Notes under the pieces: model-generated
Databases searched by the model: none
Seen by the model: only the letters and a program-made list of their open reading frames with translations
What the model was told of the DNA's origin: nothing
In this document: piece by piece, positions 1 through 8,000 of the stretch
Position numbering within the stretch: the stretch's first letter is position 1
Layout of the letters: the number at the start of each line of letters is the position of its first letter
Made by a program: the position numbers and the translations under genes
Source: Chitinophaga jiangningensis
GTDB taxonomy: Bacteria; Bacteroidota; Bacteroidia; Chitinophagales; Chitinophagaceae
DNA length: 64,000 bases
NCBI RefSeq assembly: GCF_900142605.1
Contig: NZ_FRBL01000001.1
Location: 124,001 to 188,000 of the forward strand
Direction of reading: 5' to 3'

Positions 1-2892
1 GGTTTTGATTTTATTCCTTATAAAGATGCAAATGCTGTTGGTCCTGTGGACCCCGTAAGAACTTTAAATACACTTGGTTTAGTCACTGGTAGCCGCATTC
101 GCGTGCTTGGTACGGACCAATGGCTTACCACCACCAGCTATTATGACGACAAGGGCCGTGTACTGGAAGTGGCCAAAGATAACTACAACGCAGGCCGGAA
201 TACCATCCATACCATGTATGACTTTACGGGAAAGATACTGATCACCCATGAACTGCATACCAATCCGGCGAGTAAAAAGCAGTCAAACATCGATGTTATC
301 TCCAGAAATACATATGATGCTGCGGGCAGGTTACTGACTGTTACAAAGCGTTATAATAATGATGTCAGCCTGGAGCGTGTTATATTATCTAATACTTATG
401 ACGCAAATGGCCAGCTTCAGAAAAAAGACCTGGGCATTGGTAGTGATGGAGTTGCCATAACGTCCGTAAATTATGATTATAATCTACGTGGCTGGCTCAC
501 CGGGATGAATAGATCCTACGTAATGAATGGCAGCGGTGAGCGGATGTATTTCGGACAAATTCTCGCCTACGACAACGGCTTTGGTCAAAAGCTATTTAAT
601 GGTAACATAGCCGGACAGCAATGGCGCGCTTATAATGATCCTGTTGCCAGAGCTTATGGCTATACCTACGATAAGGCTGACAGATTGCTTACTGCTGATT
701 TTAACCAGCAGAACAATGGCCCTTCCGATAGTTGGGAAAAAAATCTAATAAACTTTTCAGTATCAGGCCTCAGTTATGATGCCAATGGCAATATCATGGC
801 CATGAAGCAGGAAGGCATTGCAGGTGGAAGCAACGCAGTAGTAGACAATTTACAGTATAGCTACTTCGACAACAGCAATAAACTGAAGTCAGTGTATGAC
901 GATGGCGGAACTCCAGCAGCACTTGGAGACTTCAAGAATTCCCCGTCCAATGGCATTGATTATGGGTATGATGTAAACGGCAACCTTACCAGCGATGAAA
1001 ATAAAGGTATTACCCATATCGGATATAACCTTCTTAATCTGCCTGAACTAATATCTGTTGGCAACAAAGGAGAAATTAAATATCTATATGATGCGCGCGG
1101 TATTAAATTGAAGAAAATCGTTACAGATAAAACAGTTTCTCCAATAAAAGTCACAGAAACAGATTATATCGCCGACCTTGTATATCGCAATAATGAGATG
1201 GAAATGATTAGTCATGAAGAAGGCAGACTTCGTGCGGTCAACAAGGAAGGAGTAGCACCATTATACATCTATGACTACTTTCTGAAAGATCACCTGGGAA
1301 ATGTCCGCACGGTATTAACGGAGCACAATGATCAAACTATCTATGCGGCAACTATGGAAACCGCTAAGGCTTCCACGGAAGAGGCATTATTCAGCAATGT
1401 TTCAACCACCCGTGCAGACCTCCCTGTAGGTTACCCGGCAGATGAAACTACTTTCTCCAATAAATTTGCATCTAAGTTGAATGGTGGCACCGACAAAAAA
1501 GTAGGCGCTTCATTAGTGCTGCGTGTAATGGCTGGAGATACTGTTAAAATAGGCACAAAAGCCTTTTACAAATCAACTGTTGGTCAGAAAAAAAATGCAT
1601 CCAAAGAAGAAATACTCAGCTCGCTGCTAAATGCGTTTGGTGAAAGTTCCGGCACCGGAGGCCATGGTAGTGTAGCTGCTAATCGCACTCCTGCCAGCAA
1701 TCTCACAGGGAATGATCTGCGCAGACTGGCTGATAAGAACCCGAACCAGGAACTGGCAGATAAACCGAAGGCCTATTTAAACTATGTGCTGTTTGATGAT
1801 CAGTTTAAACTGGTTGATCAAAGCAGTGGCCTTAAACAGGTGGCCGCAACTCCTGATGAGCTGCAAACACTGGCAACCGGAGATGTAGTAATGGATAAAA
1901 GTGGATTTCTGTATATTTATACCAGCAATGAAACCACACAGGATGTCTACTTTGATAACCTGATAGTGACGCATAATGGAGGACCGGTGCTGGAGGAAAC
2001 GCATTATTATCCTTTTGGGCTTACGATGGCGGGGATAAGTGGGAATGCGTTGATGGGGAGCAGCTATCCGGAGAACCATATGAAATATAATGGCAAAGAA
2101 CTACAGTCGAAAGAGTTCGAAGATGGTTCAGGACTTGAGTTGTATGACTATGGAGCGAGGATGTATGATGTGCAGATAGGAAGATGGAGTGTAATCGATC
2201 CGTTAGCAGATAAAATGCGTAGACACTCCCCATACAATTATGCTTTCGATAATCCAATAAGATTTATTGATCCTGATGGAATGGGCCCTTATGATATCAT
2301 CATAAAAGGAAATGAACAGTTTACCAAAAAGTCTTTTGAGAACCTACAAAAGTTAACGGATGAGAAACTTGCTTTATTACCAAGCGGAAAAGTTGTCACT
2401 TTAAGTAGTCCGGATGCTCATCTTGCAATAATGACAGGTAAACCCGGATCTAATTCAGTTGTCGCAATATCCAGTTCCAAACCTGTTGGATCAGCATTAG
2501 TTAAGGAACTGATCGGTTCAGAAAAAACAGTTGCGATTGTGGAAGGAGAAAACAATGGTACAGATCCAAACGGTTCCGGAAATCCTGATATCAAAGATGA
2601 CGGCACTAATGGAAGCGGATCTCATGCGATAGTAAGTTATAACGTAGAAAGTACAGAAGGAGGGGAAGACGTGAGTGGAAGTACGCAGCGGCCATCCTTT
2701 ATCGGTTTGGGCCATGAGTTGTTTCATGCAAAACACATGATGAAAGGAGAACGTTTGACTGGCAAATCAGGAAAGACTGACCCAGACAAAAATGGAAGCC
2801 ATTCTGAGCTCAAGAAAGAAGAAGTTAGGGCCCGACAGGAAGAAAACTTGTTAAGGAAAGAGCATCACCTTAAAATGAGAAAATTGCCATAA
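1..2892 (+). CDS. RHS repeat polymorphic toxin with C-terminal HExxH (M91-like) domain, 5' end outside the window
   Basis: The frame is open from base 1 (GFDFIPYKD...), so this is the 3' part of a longer gene. The GTG at 46 is internal and not a start. It shows YD/RHS repeats (for example YDAAGRLLTVTKRY, YDANGNI), then the RHS-associated core with YYPFGL, KYNGKELQ, YDYGARMYD, IGRW and NPIRFIDPDGM near window residues 660-760. After this core the sequence is variable, as expected for a toxin tail. The tail has HELFH at about window residue 905, followed by an E/R-rich segment (EEVRARQEENLLRKE). This pattern fits the Peptidase_M91 (NleD-like zinc protease) tails known from RHS proteins. The protein matches the full-length RHS at 56678-61009 nearly residue for residue through the core. 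A lipoprotein gene starts 3 bp after the stop and is the likely immunity gene. The protease activity is inferred. Confidence 0.9.
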   Translation, partial: GFDFIPYKDANAVGPVDPVRTLNTLGLVTGSRIRVLGTDQWLTTTSYYDDKGRVLEVAKDNYNAGRNTIHTMYDFTGKILITHELHTNPASKKQSNIDVISRNTYDAAGRLLTVTKRYNNDVSLERVILSNTYDANGQLQKKDLGIGSDGVAITSVNYDYNLRGWLTGMNRSYVMNGSGERMYFGQILAYDNGFGQKLFNGNIAGQQWRAYNDPVARAYGYTYDKADRLLTADFNQQNNGPSDSWEKNLINFSVSGLSYDANGNIMAMKQEGIAGGSNAVVDNLQYSYFDNSNKLKSVYDDGGTPAALGDFKNSPSNGIDYGYDVNGNLTSDENKGITHIGYNLLNLPELISVGNKGEIKYLYDARGIKLKKIVTDKTVSPIKVTETDYIADLVYRNNEMEMISHEEGRLRAVNKEGVAPLYIYDYFLKDHLGNVRTVLTEHNDQTIYAATMETAKASTEEALFSNVSTTRADLPVGYPADETTFSNKFASKLNGGTDKKVGASLVLRVMAGDTVKIGTKAFYKSTVGQKKNASKEEILSSLLNAFGESSGTGGHGSVAANRTPASNLTGNDLRRLADKNPNQELADKPKAYLNYVLFDDQFKLVDQSSGLKQVAATPDELQTLATGDVVMDKSGFLYIYTSNETTQDVYFDNLIVTHNGGPVLEETHYYPFGLTMAGISGNALMGSSYPENHMKYNGKELQSKEFEDGSGLELYDYGARMYDVQIGRWSVIDPLADKMRRHSPYNYAFDNPIRFIDPDGMGPYDIIIKGNEQFTKKSFENLQKLTDEKLALLPSGKVVTLSSPDAHLAIMTGKPGSNSVVAISSSKPVGSALVKELIGSEKTVAIVEGENNGTDPNGSGNPDIKDDGTNGSGSHAIVSYNVESTEGGEDVSGSTQRPSFIGLGHELFHAKHMMKGERLTGKSGKTDPDKNGSHSELKKEEVRARQEENLLRKEHHLKMRKLP

Positions 2893-2895
2893 AGA

Positions 2896-3381
2896 ATGAA
2901 AAAGTTATTAGTTTTTCTTTTAGTATCGATTGGGGCTTGTAAACAAGCCAGCCAGTCGCATTGTAAATCCAGTTACACGATTGATATTTGGGATTTTAAT
3001 AGCTCTATGGCTTACTCAACCCACTATCGAATAACAAATGATAGTCTTCTGCTCTGCTTTCTGGATGGTCTGGAGGATAAAAAAGATACAGTCTTATTAA
3101 GCAGGATTTTGTCAGCAGTTCAACGTGATAGTATTTGTAATTACCTGTCTCAAATGCACCTTGATTCCTTCAAATCAACCTATATAAATCCATATGCTGA
3201 AGATGGTGACCAAAAGGAATTAAAATTTAGATATGGCAATATCGACAAAAAAATAACCGTATCAAATGTCTATATGAAAAGCTTGGGAGATCTTTATGAC
3301 ATGTTAAACCGGGTTATAGCAGATAGAAAGTACCGCATTCGATTCAGAAGGGAAAATATAGATTTCCAATTAGACAATTAA
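2896..3381 (+). CDS. small lipoprotein, candidate immunity protein for the upstream RHS toxin
   Basis: This 161-aa protein begins MKKLLVFLLVSIGACKQ, a clear lipoprotein signal with lipobox IGAC, so the mature protein should be anchored in the periplasm or on the surface. I do not recognise the family. The rest is soluble, mixed charge, with YRITNDSLLLCFLDG and an Arg/Asn-rich end. It starts 3 bp after the RHS stop codon, which makes co-translation likely. In polymorphic toxin loci the gene directly after the toxin tail is normally the immunity gene, so that role is inferred from position only. Its sequence does not resemble the two immunity candidates beside the other RHS gene (55181-56681), although both toxin tails carry an HExxH motif. 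Confidence 0.75.
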   Translation: MKKLLVFLLVSIGACKQASQSHCKSSYTIDIWDFNSSMAYSTHYRITNDSLLLCFLDGLEDKKDTVLLSRILSAVQRDSICNYLSQMHLDSFKSTYINPYAEDGDQKELKFRYGNIDKKITVSNVYMKSLGDLYDMLNRVIADRKYRIRFRRENIDFQLDN

Positions 3382-3462
3382 AACTTGTTGGTTTATTACA
3401 TTTCCTTTGTTCTATGAATCACCTGGTCAATCAGTCCGTTTTTTATGCCAACTTAAACTTAG

Positions 3463-3735
3463 TTAGTAAATTGTATGAGGGTTGCATCAGATACATCCAG
3501 TTCTAACGGTGAAAGTAGCTATCGGAATAATATTTTAGGTGGACATCCCATCTCCCTAACCTACCAGGTAAATTATAAGGATTCCAGATAACTGTATGGA
3601 ACCGCTCTCCGGGAAAGGCAGACACCCTCGTTGCTCAGGGAGCCGTTGTAGCGCCAGGTGCATCAGTAGCCATTTTCCGACTTTGCAGGTTACAGCCCTA
3701 AGCAACCCGGTGCGGTGATCGAAGAACTGCGTTAA
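3463..3735 (+). pseudogene. decayed coding fragment(s) after the RHS/immunity pair
   Basis: The 390 bases between the immunity gene and the terminator hold no intact gene but do hold protein-like stretches in shifting frames. Positions 3475-3591 encode MRVASDTSSSNGESSYR... ending NYKDSR before TAA. From 3594 a second frame reads VWNRSPGKADTLVAQGAVVA and continues to about 3700. A third frame reads DFAGYSPKQPGAVIEELR up to a TAA at 3733-3735. The order suggests a single coding end broken by frameshifts. I cannot name the family. Worn toxin or immunity cassettes are common downstream of RHS genes, which is the likeliest explanation. Confidence 0.4.
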
Positions 3736-3740
3736 CGCGA

Positions 3741-3770
3741 AAGAAACCGGCTATTAGCCGGTTTCTTCCC
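3741..3770. terminator. bidirectional hairpin terminator
   Basis: Arms AAGAAACCGGC (3741-3751) and GCCGGTTTCTT (3757-3767) with loop TATTA. It lies between the plus-strand RHS region and the 3' end of the convergent DUF2851 gene, whose stop codon begins at 3771. Confidence 0.7.
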
Positions 3771-5051
3771 CTACCCCACACTCCCCTTCAGCAACTTAGT
3801 CCCGATAGCACATCCCAAACACCCTTTCTGGTCACAATGCCACTTCTTCAACTGCAATAGTGCCTGCGATTCCAGCGCATTCTCCGCCACGATCCCATGT
3901 TGCTTCCAGTTACGGATCACTACATTATCTTCCGCGGGGAGCCGAAGCAGGATGTCCAGTGCCTTTTGCTGCTGGAAAAGGGACGATTTCATCTTCCCGT
4001 AAAAATAAAGGAAAGGCAATACCACATTGATCAGGAGGCCATTTATCCCTTTTATACCCATACTAACCGTTTTGGTTACACGCTTATCTGGTTTATAATG
4101 GGTTTGCCAGTAAGATGTGGGAGCAGCGGTAATCAGCTTCCGCAGCTGATCCACGGTGGTTGCTTCCAGCACGTGGGCTAATAAACGGGGCTGCTGGTGC
4201 CAGAGGGCTGCAAATGCCGCTATGCGCATGGTTGGAAACCCGGCAGGCCGCACCCGGAGCCACTCCCAGCGCGTAGCCGCCATGGGTACCAGCCGGTGCT
4301 TGCGTTGCAGCCAGCGGAACTCCTTCTGAAGGGACACCATGTAAGGATCTATAAAATCAACCTGCAGCAGGCCGGCCTGGCCAAACAGCAGCGCCTCCGC
4401 CAGCAGCGGCTGGTGGCGGTAACGGAGCAGCACGCGGTAAGGCAGGGATCTTGCCACGTCCAGCAGGGGCGCGGCATTCAGCGGGAGGCCAAAACCTTCG
4501 GCCATAATACGGTACAGCAGCTCCTCCCAGTTATTGCCGGTATTGAGCAGCCAGGCCTGCCATTGCAGCATTTTATGCTCCCAGCGGTCAGCCAGCAGCC
4601 GCTCCATCCACGACTGCCACCAGAGCCGGGGCACGGCCGCCGCCTGCTGCTCACAGGGCACAAAGCCCACGGCATTTTTGAGGGTTTGATAATGTTGGAG
4701 CAGCATTTTAGGCACATACTGCTGCAATTCCAGGCAGGGCACCTCCAGCCGGTCATCGTCATGATAAAACACCACGTGCAGGATGATGTTAGCATACCTG
4801 TCATCATACTGATGCCGGTGCCGGAACCAGTCGGTACTGCGCAAATGCAGCTCCACATTGCCGATCCAGCGGGTATTGCCGATGCGGATGCTGGCCGCCG
4901 TAAAATCAGGACCGTCATGCAGGTTGCGGGAACCGGGATGCAGGACTAAAATTTTTTCACCGTTGGTAGCTTGCAGGTCGCGCTGATTATACAGCCGATA
5001 CTGCCAGATAAACTGGAGCAACTCCTCTCGGAGCAAAGGGTTAACAGGCAT
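3771..5051 (-). CDS. DUF2851 family protein
   Basis: The 426-aa product opens with MPVNPLLREELLQFIWQYRL, then LHPGSRNLHDGPDFTAASIR and NVELHLRSTDWFRH. These are the conserved blocks of DUF2851, a Bacteroidota protein of unknown function, and the length is typical for the family. The C-terminus carries a Cys cluster (WHCDQKGCLGCAIG) that may bind a metal. There is no signal peptide or membrane segment, so it should be cytoplasmic. It is transcribed toward the terminator at 3741-3770 and starts about 130 bp from the divergent SAM riboswitch leader. The large plus-strand open frame inside it (4197-4949) is an antisense shadow. Confidence 0.88.
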   Translation of the reverse strand: MPVNPLLREELLQFIWQYRLYNQRDLQATNGEKILVLHPGSRNLHDGPDFTAASIRIGNTRWIGNVELHLRSTDWFRHRHQYDDRYANIILHVVFYHDDDRLEVPCLELQQYVPKMLLQHYQTLKNAVGFVPCEQQAAAVPRLWWQSWMERLLADRWEHKMLQWQAWLLNTGNNWEELLYRIMAEGFGLPLNAAPLLDVARSLPYRVLLRYRHQPLLAEALLFGQAGLLQVDFIDPYMVSLQKEFRWLQRKHRLVPMAATRWEWLRVRPAGFPTMRIAAFAALWHQQPRLLAHVLEATTVDQLRKLITAAPTSYWQTHYKPDKRVTKTVSMGIKGINGLLINVVLPFLYFYGKMKSSLFQQQKALDILLRLPAEDNVVIRNWKQHGIVAENALESQALLQLKKWHCDQKGCLGCAIGTKLLKGSVG

Positions 5052-5132
5052 ACAGATATGGTTGGTTTCTCTAAAATTAGGTCAGTTATGCCGATAAAAA
5101 ATCAGGGGCGGAAAAAAAATTTAGCAAAGGGA

Positions 5133-5165
5133 TTTGGAAAATTGGTGCAACTCCCATTACCTTTG
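5133..5165 (+). promoter_or_regulatory. Bacteroidota-type promoter for the SAM riboswitch leader
   Basis: A TTTG at 5133-5136 is followed after 21 bp by TACCTTTG at 5158-5165, matching the -33/-7 (TTTG / TAnnTTTG) housekeeping promoter of Bacteroidota. It ends about 20 bp before the riboswitch P1 stem. Confidence 0.65.
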
Positions 5166-5184
5166 CACCCAGTTCTTACACATC

Positions 5185-5298
5185 ACTTATCCAGAAAGGC
5201 GGAGGGTCTGGCCCTACGATGCCTTAGCAACCTTTCCTGAATTGCAAGTCAGGAAAAAGGTGCTAATTCCTGCCCCGGTGTACCGGGGAAAGATAAGT
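5185..5298 (+). promoter_or_regulatory. SAM-I (S-box) riboswitch
   Basis: The P1 arms are ACTTATC (5185-5191) and GATAAGT (5292-5298). Between them lie the S-box signature blocks: AGAAAGGCGGAGGGTCTGGC, then GATGCCTTAGCAACC, a P3 hairpin built on CCTTTCCTGA/TCAGGAAAAAGG with GGTGCTAATTCC, and a P4 hairpin CCCCGGTGTACCGGGG. It is followed by a terminator and then a trans-sulfuration enzyme and homoserine dehydrogenase. High SAM should therefore end transcription early and shut down methionine synthesis. Confidence 0.93.
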
Positions 5299-5337
5299 TG
5301 GCAGAGATTAATCTTCACCTGATAATATATTTGAAAG

Positions 5338-5369
5338 GCTCTTCCAACAAAAGGAAGAGCTTTTTTTTT
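5338..5369 (+). terminator. intrinsic terminator of the SAM riboswitch expression platform
   Basis: GCTCTTCC (5338-5345), loop AACAAAA, GGAAGAGC (5353-5360), then nine T. It sits 40 bp after the aptamer and about 105 bp before the first gene, as expected for transcriptional attenuation. Confidence 0.88.
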
Positions 5370-5475
5370 GCTCCTCTCCCTCCCTTCATGGATTTGTGGT
5401 TGTTTAAGTTAGATTTTAGTGATAAAGTTGCAGAATGTATTTCCATATTCTGACATCATTAAAACAGTTCTGACA

Positions 5476-6654
5476 ATGAAAACAGCAACACAACTGATTC
5501 ACAGCATTCCGGTAGACGAACTGACAGGCGCCATTTCCGTGCCCATCTATCAAACGTCCACCTTTGTGCAGGAATCACCGGGCATAAACAAAGGCTTCGA
5601 ATTTTCCAGGGCCAACAATCCGACCAGGAAGGTACTGGAAGACCTGATCTGTAACCTGGAAGAGGGCTACGCAGGTTTCGCGTTTGCCAGCGGTATGTCC
5701 GCCATTGATGCTGTTCTCAAATTGCTGAAAACCGGCGATGAGATCATGGCAGTGGAAGATACCTACGGAGGTATTTTCCAGATTTTCAATCACATGTTCG
5801 AACGCTTTGGTATCAAGGTCAACTTCGTTGATACCAGCAATACCGACAAGGTGCTGGCAGCTATCACCCCAAAAACGAAGGTGATATGGCTTGAATCGCC
5901 TACCAATCCTACTTTGCGCATTTCGGATATTAAGTCTGTCAGCAAAATCGCCAAACAGCACGATATCCTGCTAGTAGTGGACAACACTTTCAGTACCCCG
6001 TTGCTGCAGCAACCTATTACACTCGGTGCTGATATTGTGATCCACAGCGCATCCAAATACCTCGCAGGCCACTGCGATGTAATTGCAGGACTGGTAGTTG
6101 TAAATTCCAAACCACTGGCCGATCAGATCCGATACAACCAGAATATTTCCGGTAGTATCCTCAGTCCGTTCGAAGCCTGGCTCACCATCCGCGGTATTGA
6201 AACGCTGGCCCTGCGCCTGGAAAAACAATGCGCTAACGCATTGGCCGTAGCACAGTGGCTCAGCACACATCCTGCGATCGATAAAGTGTATTATCCCGGG
6301 TTGGCCACCCATAAAAATCACCACATCGCTCGCAAACAGCAAAAAAATTATGGCGGCCTTGTCAGCTTCTCATTGAAAAGCGATAACATCAAAAATGCCA
6401 TCCGCATCGTAAACGCTACCAAGCTGTTTAAACTCGCGGAAAGCTTTGGTGGCGTTAAAAGTATGCTGGCCCACCCGGCCACTATGACGCATCGCAACAT
6501 CCCGGAAGATTTCCGGAAAAAAACGGGTCTGCAGGACTCCTGTATCCGCCTGTCACTGGGCATTGAAGATGCAGAGGATCTGATCAACGACCTCAAACAG
6601 GCACTGGACAGGTTAAACTCTCCGGCCGGCAAACAAATTACTGTTTTACAATAA
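5476..6654 (+). CDS. trans-sulfuration family PLP enzyme (cystathionine gamma-synthase or O-acylhomoserine sulfhydrylase)
   Basis: This is a Cys/Met metabolism PLP enzyme. From ATG 5476 (MKTATQLIHS) it has 392 aa, the usual family size. An in-frame GTG at 5419 would add 19 atypical residues. Visible motifs are the N-terminal IPVYQTSTF-like block (VPIYQTSTFVQ), FASGMSAID, VVDNTFSTPLLQQP, and the PLP lysine in IHSASKYLAGHCDVIAG (about K194), with SLGIEDAEDLINDL near the end. It acts in the cytoplasm on an activated homoserine to make cystathionine or homocysteine. The SAM-I riboswitch upstream and hom downstream place it in methionine biosynthesis rather than cysteine catabolism. Sequence alone does not separate MetB from MetZ or MetY specificity. 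Confidence 0.9.
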   Translation: MKTATQLIHSIPVDELTGAISVPIYQTSTFVQESPGINKGFEFSRANNPTRKVLEDLICNLEEGYAGFAFASGMSAIDAVLKLLKTGDEIMAVEDTYGGIFQIFNHMFERFGIKVNFVDTSNTDKVLAAITPKTKVIWLESPTNPTLRISDIKSVSKIAKQHDILLVVDNTFSTPLLQQPITLGADIVIHSASKYLAGHCDVIAGLVVVNSKPLADQIRYNQNISGSILSPFEAWLTIRGIETLALRLEKQCANALAVAQWLSTHPAIDKVYYPGLATHKNHHIARKQQKNYGGLVSFSLKSDNIKNAIRIVNATKLFKLAESFGGVKSMLAHPATMTHRNIPEDFRKKTGLQDSCIRLSLGIEDAEDLINDLKQALDRLNSPAGKQITVLQ

Positions 6655-6709
6655 TGTGGCGCAAATAGCTGAAAAGCTGATTGATGACCGCAATAAGTTA
6701 TAATTAGAT

Positions 6710-7891
6710 ATGGAAAACAAGATCATCAATTTAGGTATTTTCGGATTTGGCTGTGTAGGACAAGGGTTGTACGAAGTTTTGAACAGAACGAAAGGTATTA
6801 ATGCAAGAATTAAAAAAATCTGTATTAAAGATCCTAACAAGTCAAGACCAATCGACAGCAGCTATTTCACTACTGATAAAAATGAAATTCTCGAAGATCC
6901 TACCATTGACGTGGTTGTGGAACTCATCAATGAAACTGAAGCAGCTTTTGAAATTGTAAGCACTGCCCTCCGCAACGGTAAGGCAGTAGTGAGCGCCAGC
7001 AAACGCATGATTGCTGAAAACCTCGCTTCCCTCTATCAGCTGCAGGCAGAAAATAAAGTACCTTTCCTCTACGAAGCATCCAGCTGCGCCAGTATTCCTA
7101 TCATCCGTAACCTGGAAGAATACTACGACAACGACCTGCTCAACGCAGTGGAAGGTATCTGCAACGGCTCTACCAACTATATTCTCACAAAAATATTCGA
7201 AGAAAACCTGAGCTTCGAAACTGCCCTGCAACAGGCGCAGGAACTTGGTTTCGCCGAAACTGATCCTACCCTCGATATCGAAGGATACGATCCTAAATTC
7301 AAAATCGTTATCCTGCTGCTGCACGCCTTCGGTACCTTCGTTAAACCGGAAGAAGTGTTCAACTTCGGTATTCATCACCTGAATGATTTCGATATCCAGT
7401 TCGCGAAACAACGTAATTCTACGATTAAACTCATTGGGCACTGCCGCCGCAACAACGGAAACGTATTTGCGTTTGTACTGCCTCACCTCGTGAAAGAACA
7501 CAACCTGCTCTACGATGTATACAACGAATACAACGGTATCCTGCTGGAAAGTGCTTTCACCGATAAACAATTCTTTGTAGGTAAAGGTGCCGGCGGTACC
7601 GCTACCGGCAGTGCTGTACTGTCCGACATCTCCGCACTGCTGTACAACTACCGCTACGAATACAAGAAAATCAAACAAAACAACCAGCCGGCTTTCACCA
7701 ACGACGTGAAGCTGAAAGTATACCTCCGCTACAAAACGCCTGACCAGGTAGACCTGACCGAGTTCTTCAGCATTGAAGAAAAATATGAGTCATCCACCTG
7801 GCGTTATGTAGTAGGTACCATCAACCTGCAGAAACTGAAAGATGCTGCCTGGCTGAAAAATAAAGATGTGAATCTGCTGGTGCTGGAATAA
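6710..7891 (+). CDS. hom: homoserine dehydrogenase
   Basis: The enzyme reduces aspartate semialdehyde to homoserine for methionine and threonine. The 393-aa protein has the N-terminal dinucleotide fold (NLGIFGFGCVGQGLYEVL), the family hallmark GICNGSTNYILTKI, EGYDPKFKIVILLHAF-like residues in the catalytic domain, and GKGAGGTATGSAVLSDI. After about residue 320 a short C-terminal domain (KVYLRYKTPDQVDLTEFF...) replaces a full ACT domain. It begins 55 bp after the sulfhydrylase gene with no terminator between, so both lie behind the SAM-I riboswitch. A near copy of its start region lies just after its stop (7905-7930). Confidence 0.93.
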   Translation: MENKIINLGIFGFGCVGQGLYEVLNRTKGINARIKKICIKDPNKSRPIDSSYFTTDKNEILEDPTIDVVVELINETEAAFEIVSTALRNGKAVVSASKRMIAENLASLYQLQAENKVPFLYEASSCASIPIIRNLEEYYDNDLLNAVEGICNGSTNYILTKIFEENLSFETALQQAQELGFAETDPTLDIEGYDPKFKIVILLLHAFGTFVKPEEVFNFGIHHLNDFDIQFAKQRNSTIKLIGHCRRNNGNVFAFVLPHLVKEHNLLYDVYNEYNGILLESAFTDKQFFVGKGAGGTATGSAVLSDISALLYNYRYEYKKIKQNNQPAFTNDVKLKVYLRYKTPDQVDLTEFFSIEEKYESSTWRYVVGTINLQKLKDAAWLKNKDVNLLVLE

Positions 7892-7904
7892 CAGTAACTA
7901 TTGT

Positions 7905-7930
7905 TAAGTTAGATATAGAAAACAAGATCA
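7905..7930 (+). repeat. partial copy of the hom translation-start region
   Basis: Positions 7909-7930 match 6704-6725 at 21 of 22 bases (TTAGATATrGAAAACAAGAT..). The single change turns the hom ATG into ATA. The flanking TAAGTT is shared too. The copy lies 14 bp after the hom stop, like a leftover of a duplication. Confidence 0.7.
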
Positions 7931-7976
7931 AAAACCAACCGCAATGCATTTCCGCAAAGCGGAACCAACCATCTCG

Positions 7977-7999
7977 ACGGCGCAGCTTTCTGCGCCGTA
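7977..7999. terminator. hairpin terminator between convergent genes
   Basis: ACGGCGCAG (7977-7985) pairs with CTGCGCCGT (7990-7998), followed by ATTTATTT. It separates hom from the convergent metallopeptidase gene. A smaller hairpin, TTCCGCAAAGCGGAA, lies at 7950-7964. Confidence 0.6.
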
Positions 8000-8000
8000 T

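Noticed and set aside
4197..4949. 250-codon plus-strand open frame inside the DUF2851 gene
   Set aside because: It is antisense to a well-supported gene and its product has no recognisable family, low-complexity Gln/His content and no start signal. It is a shadow.
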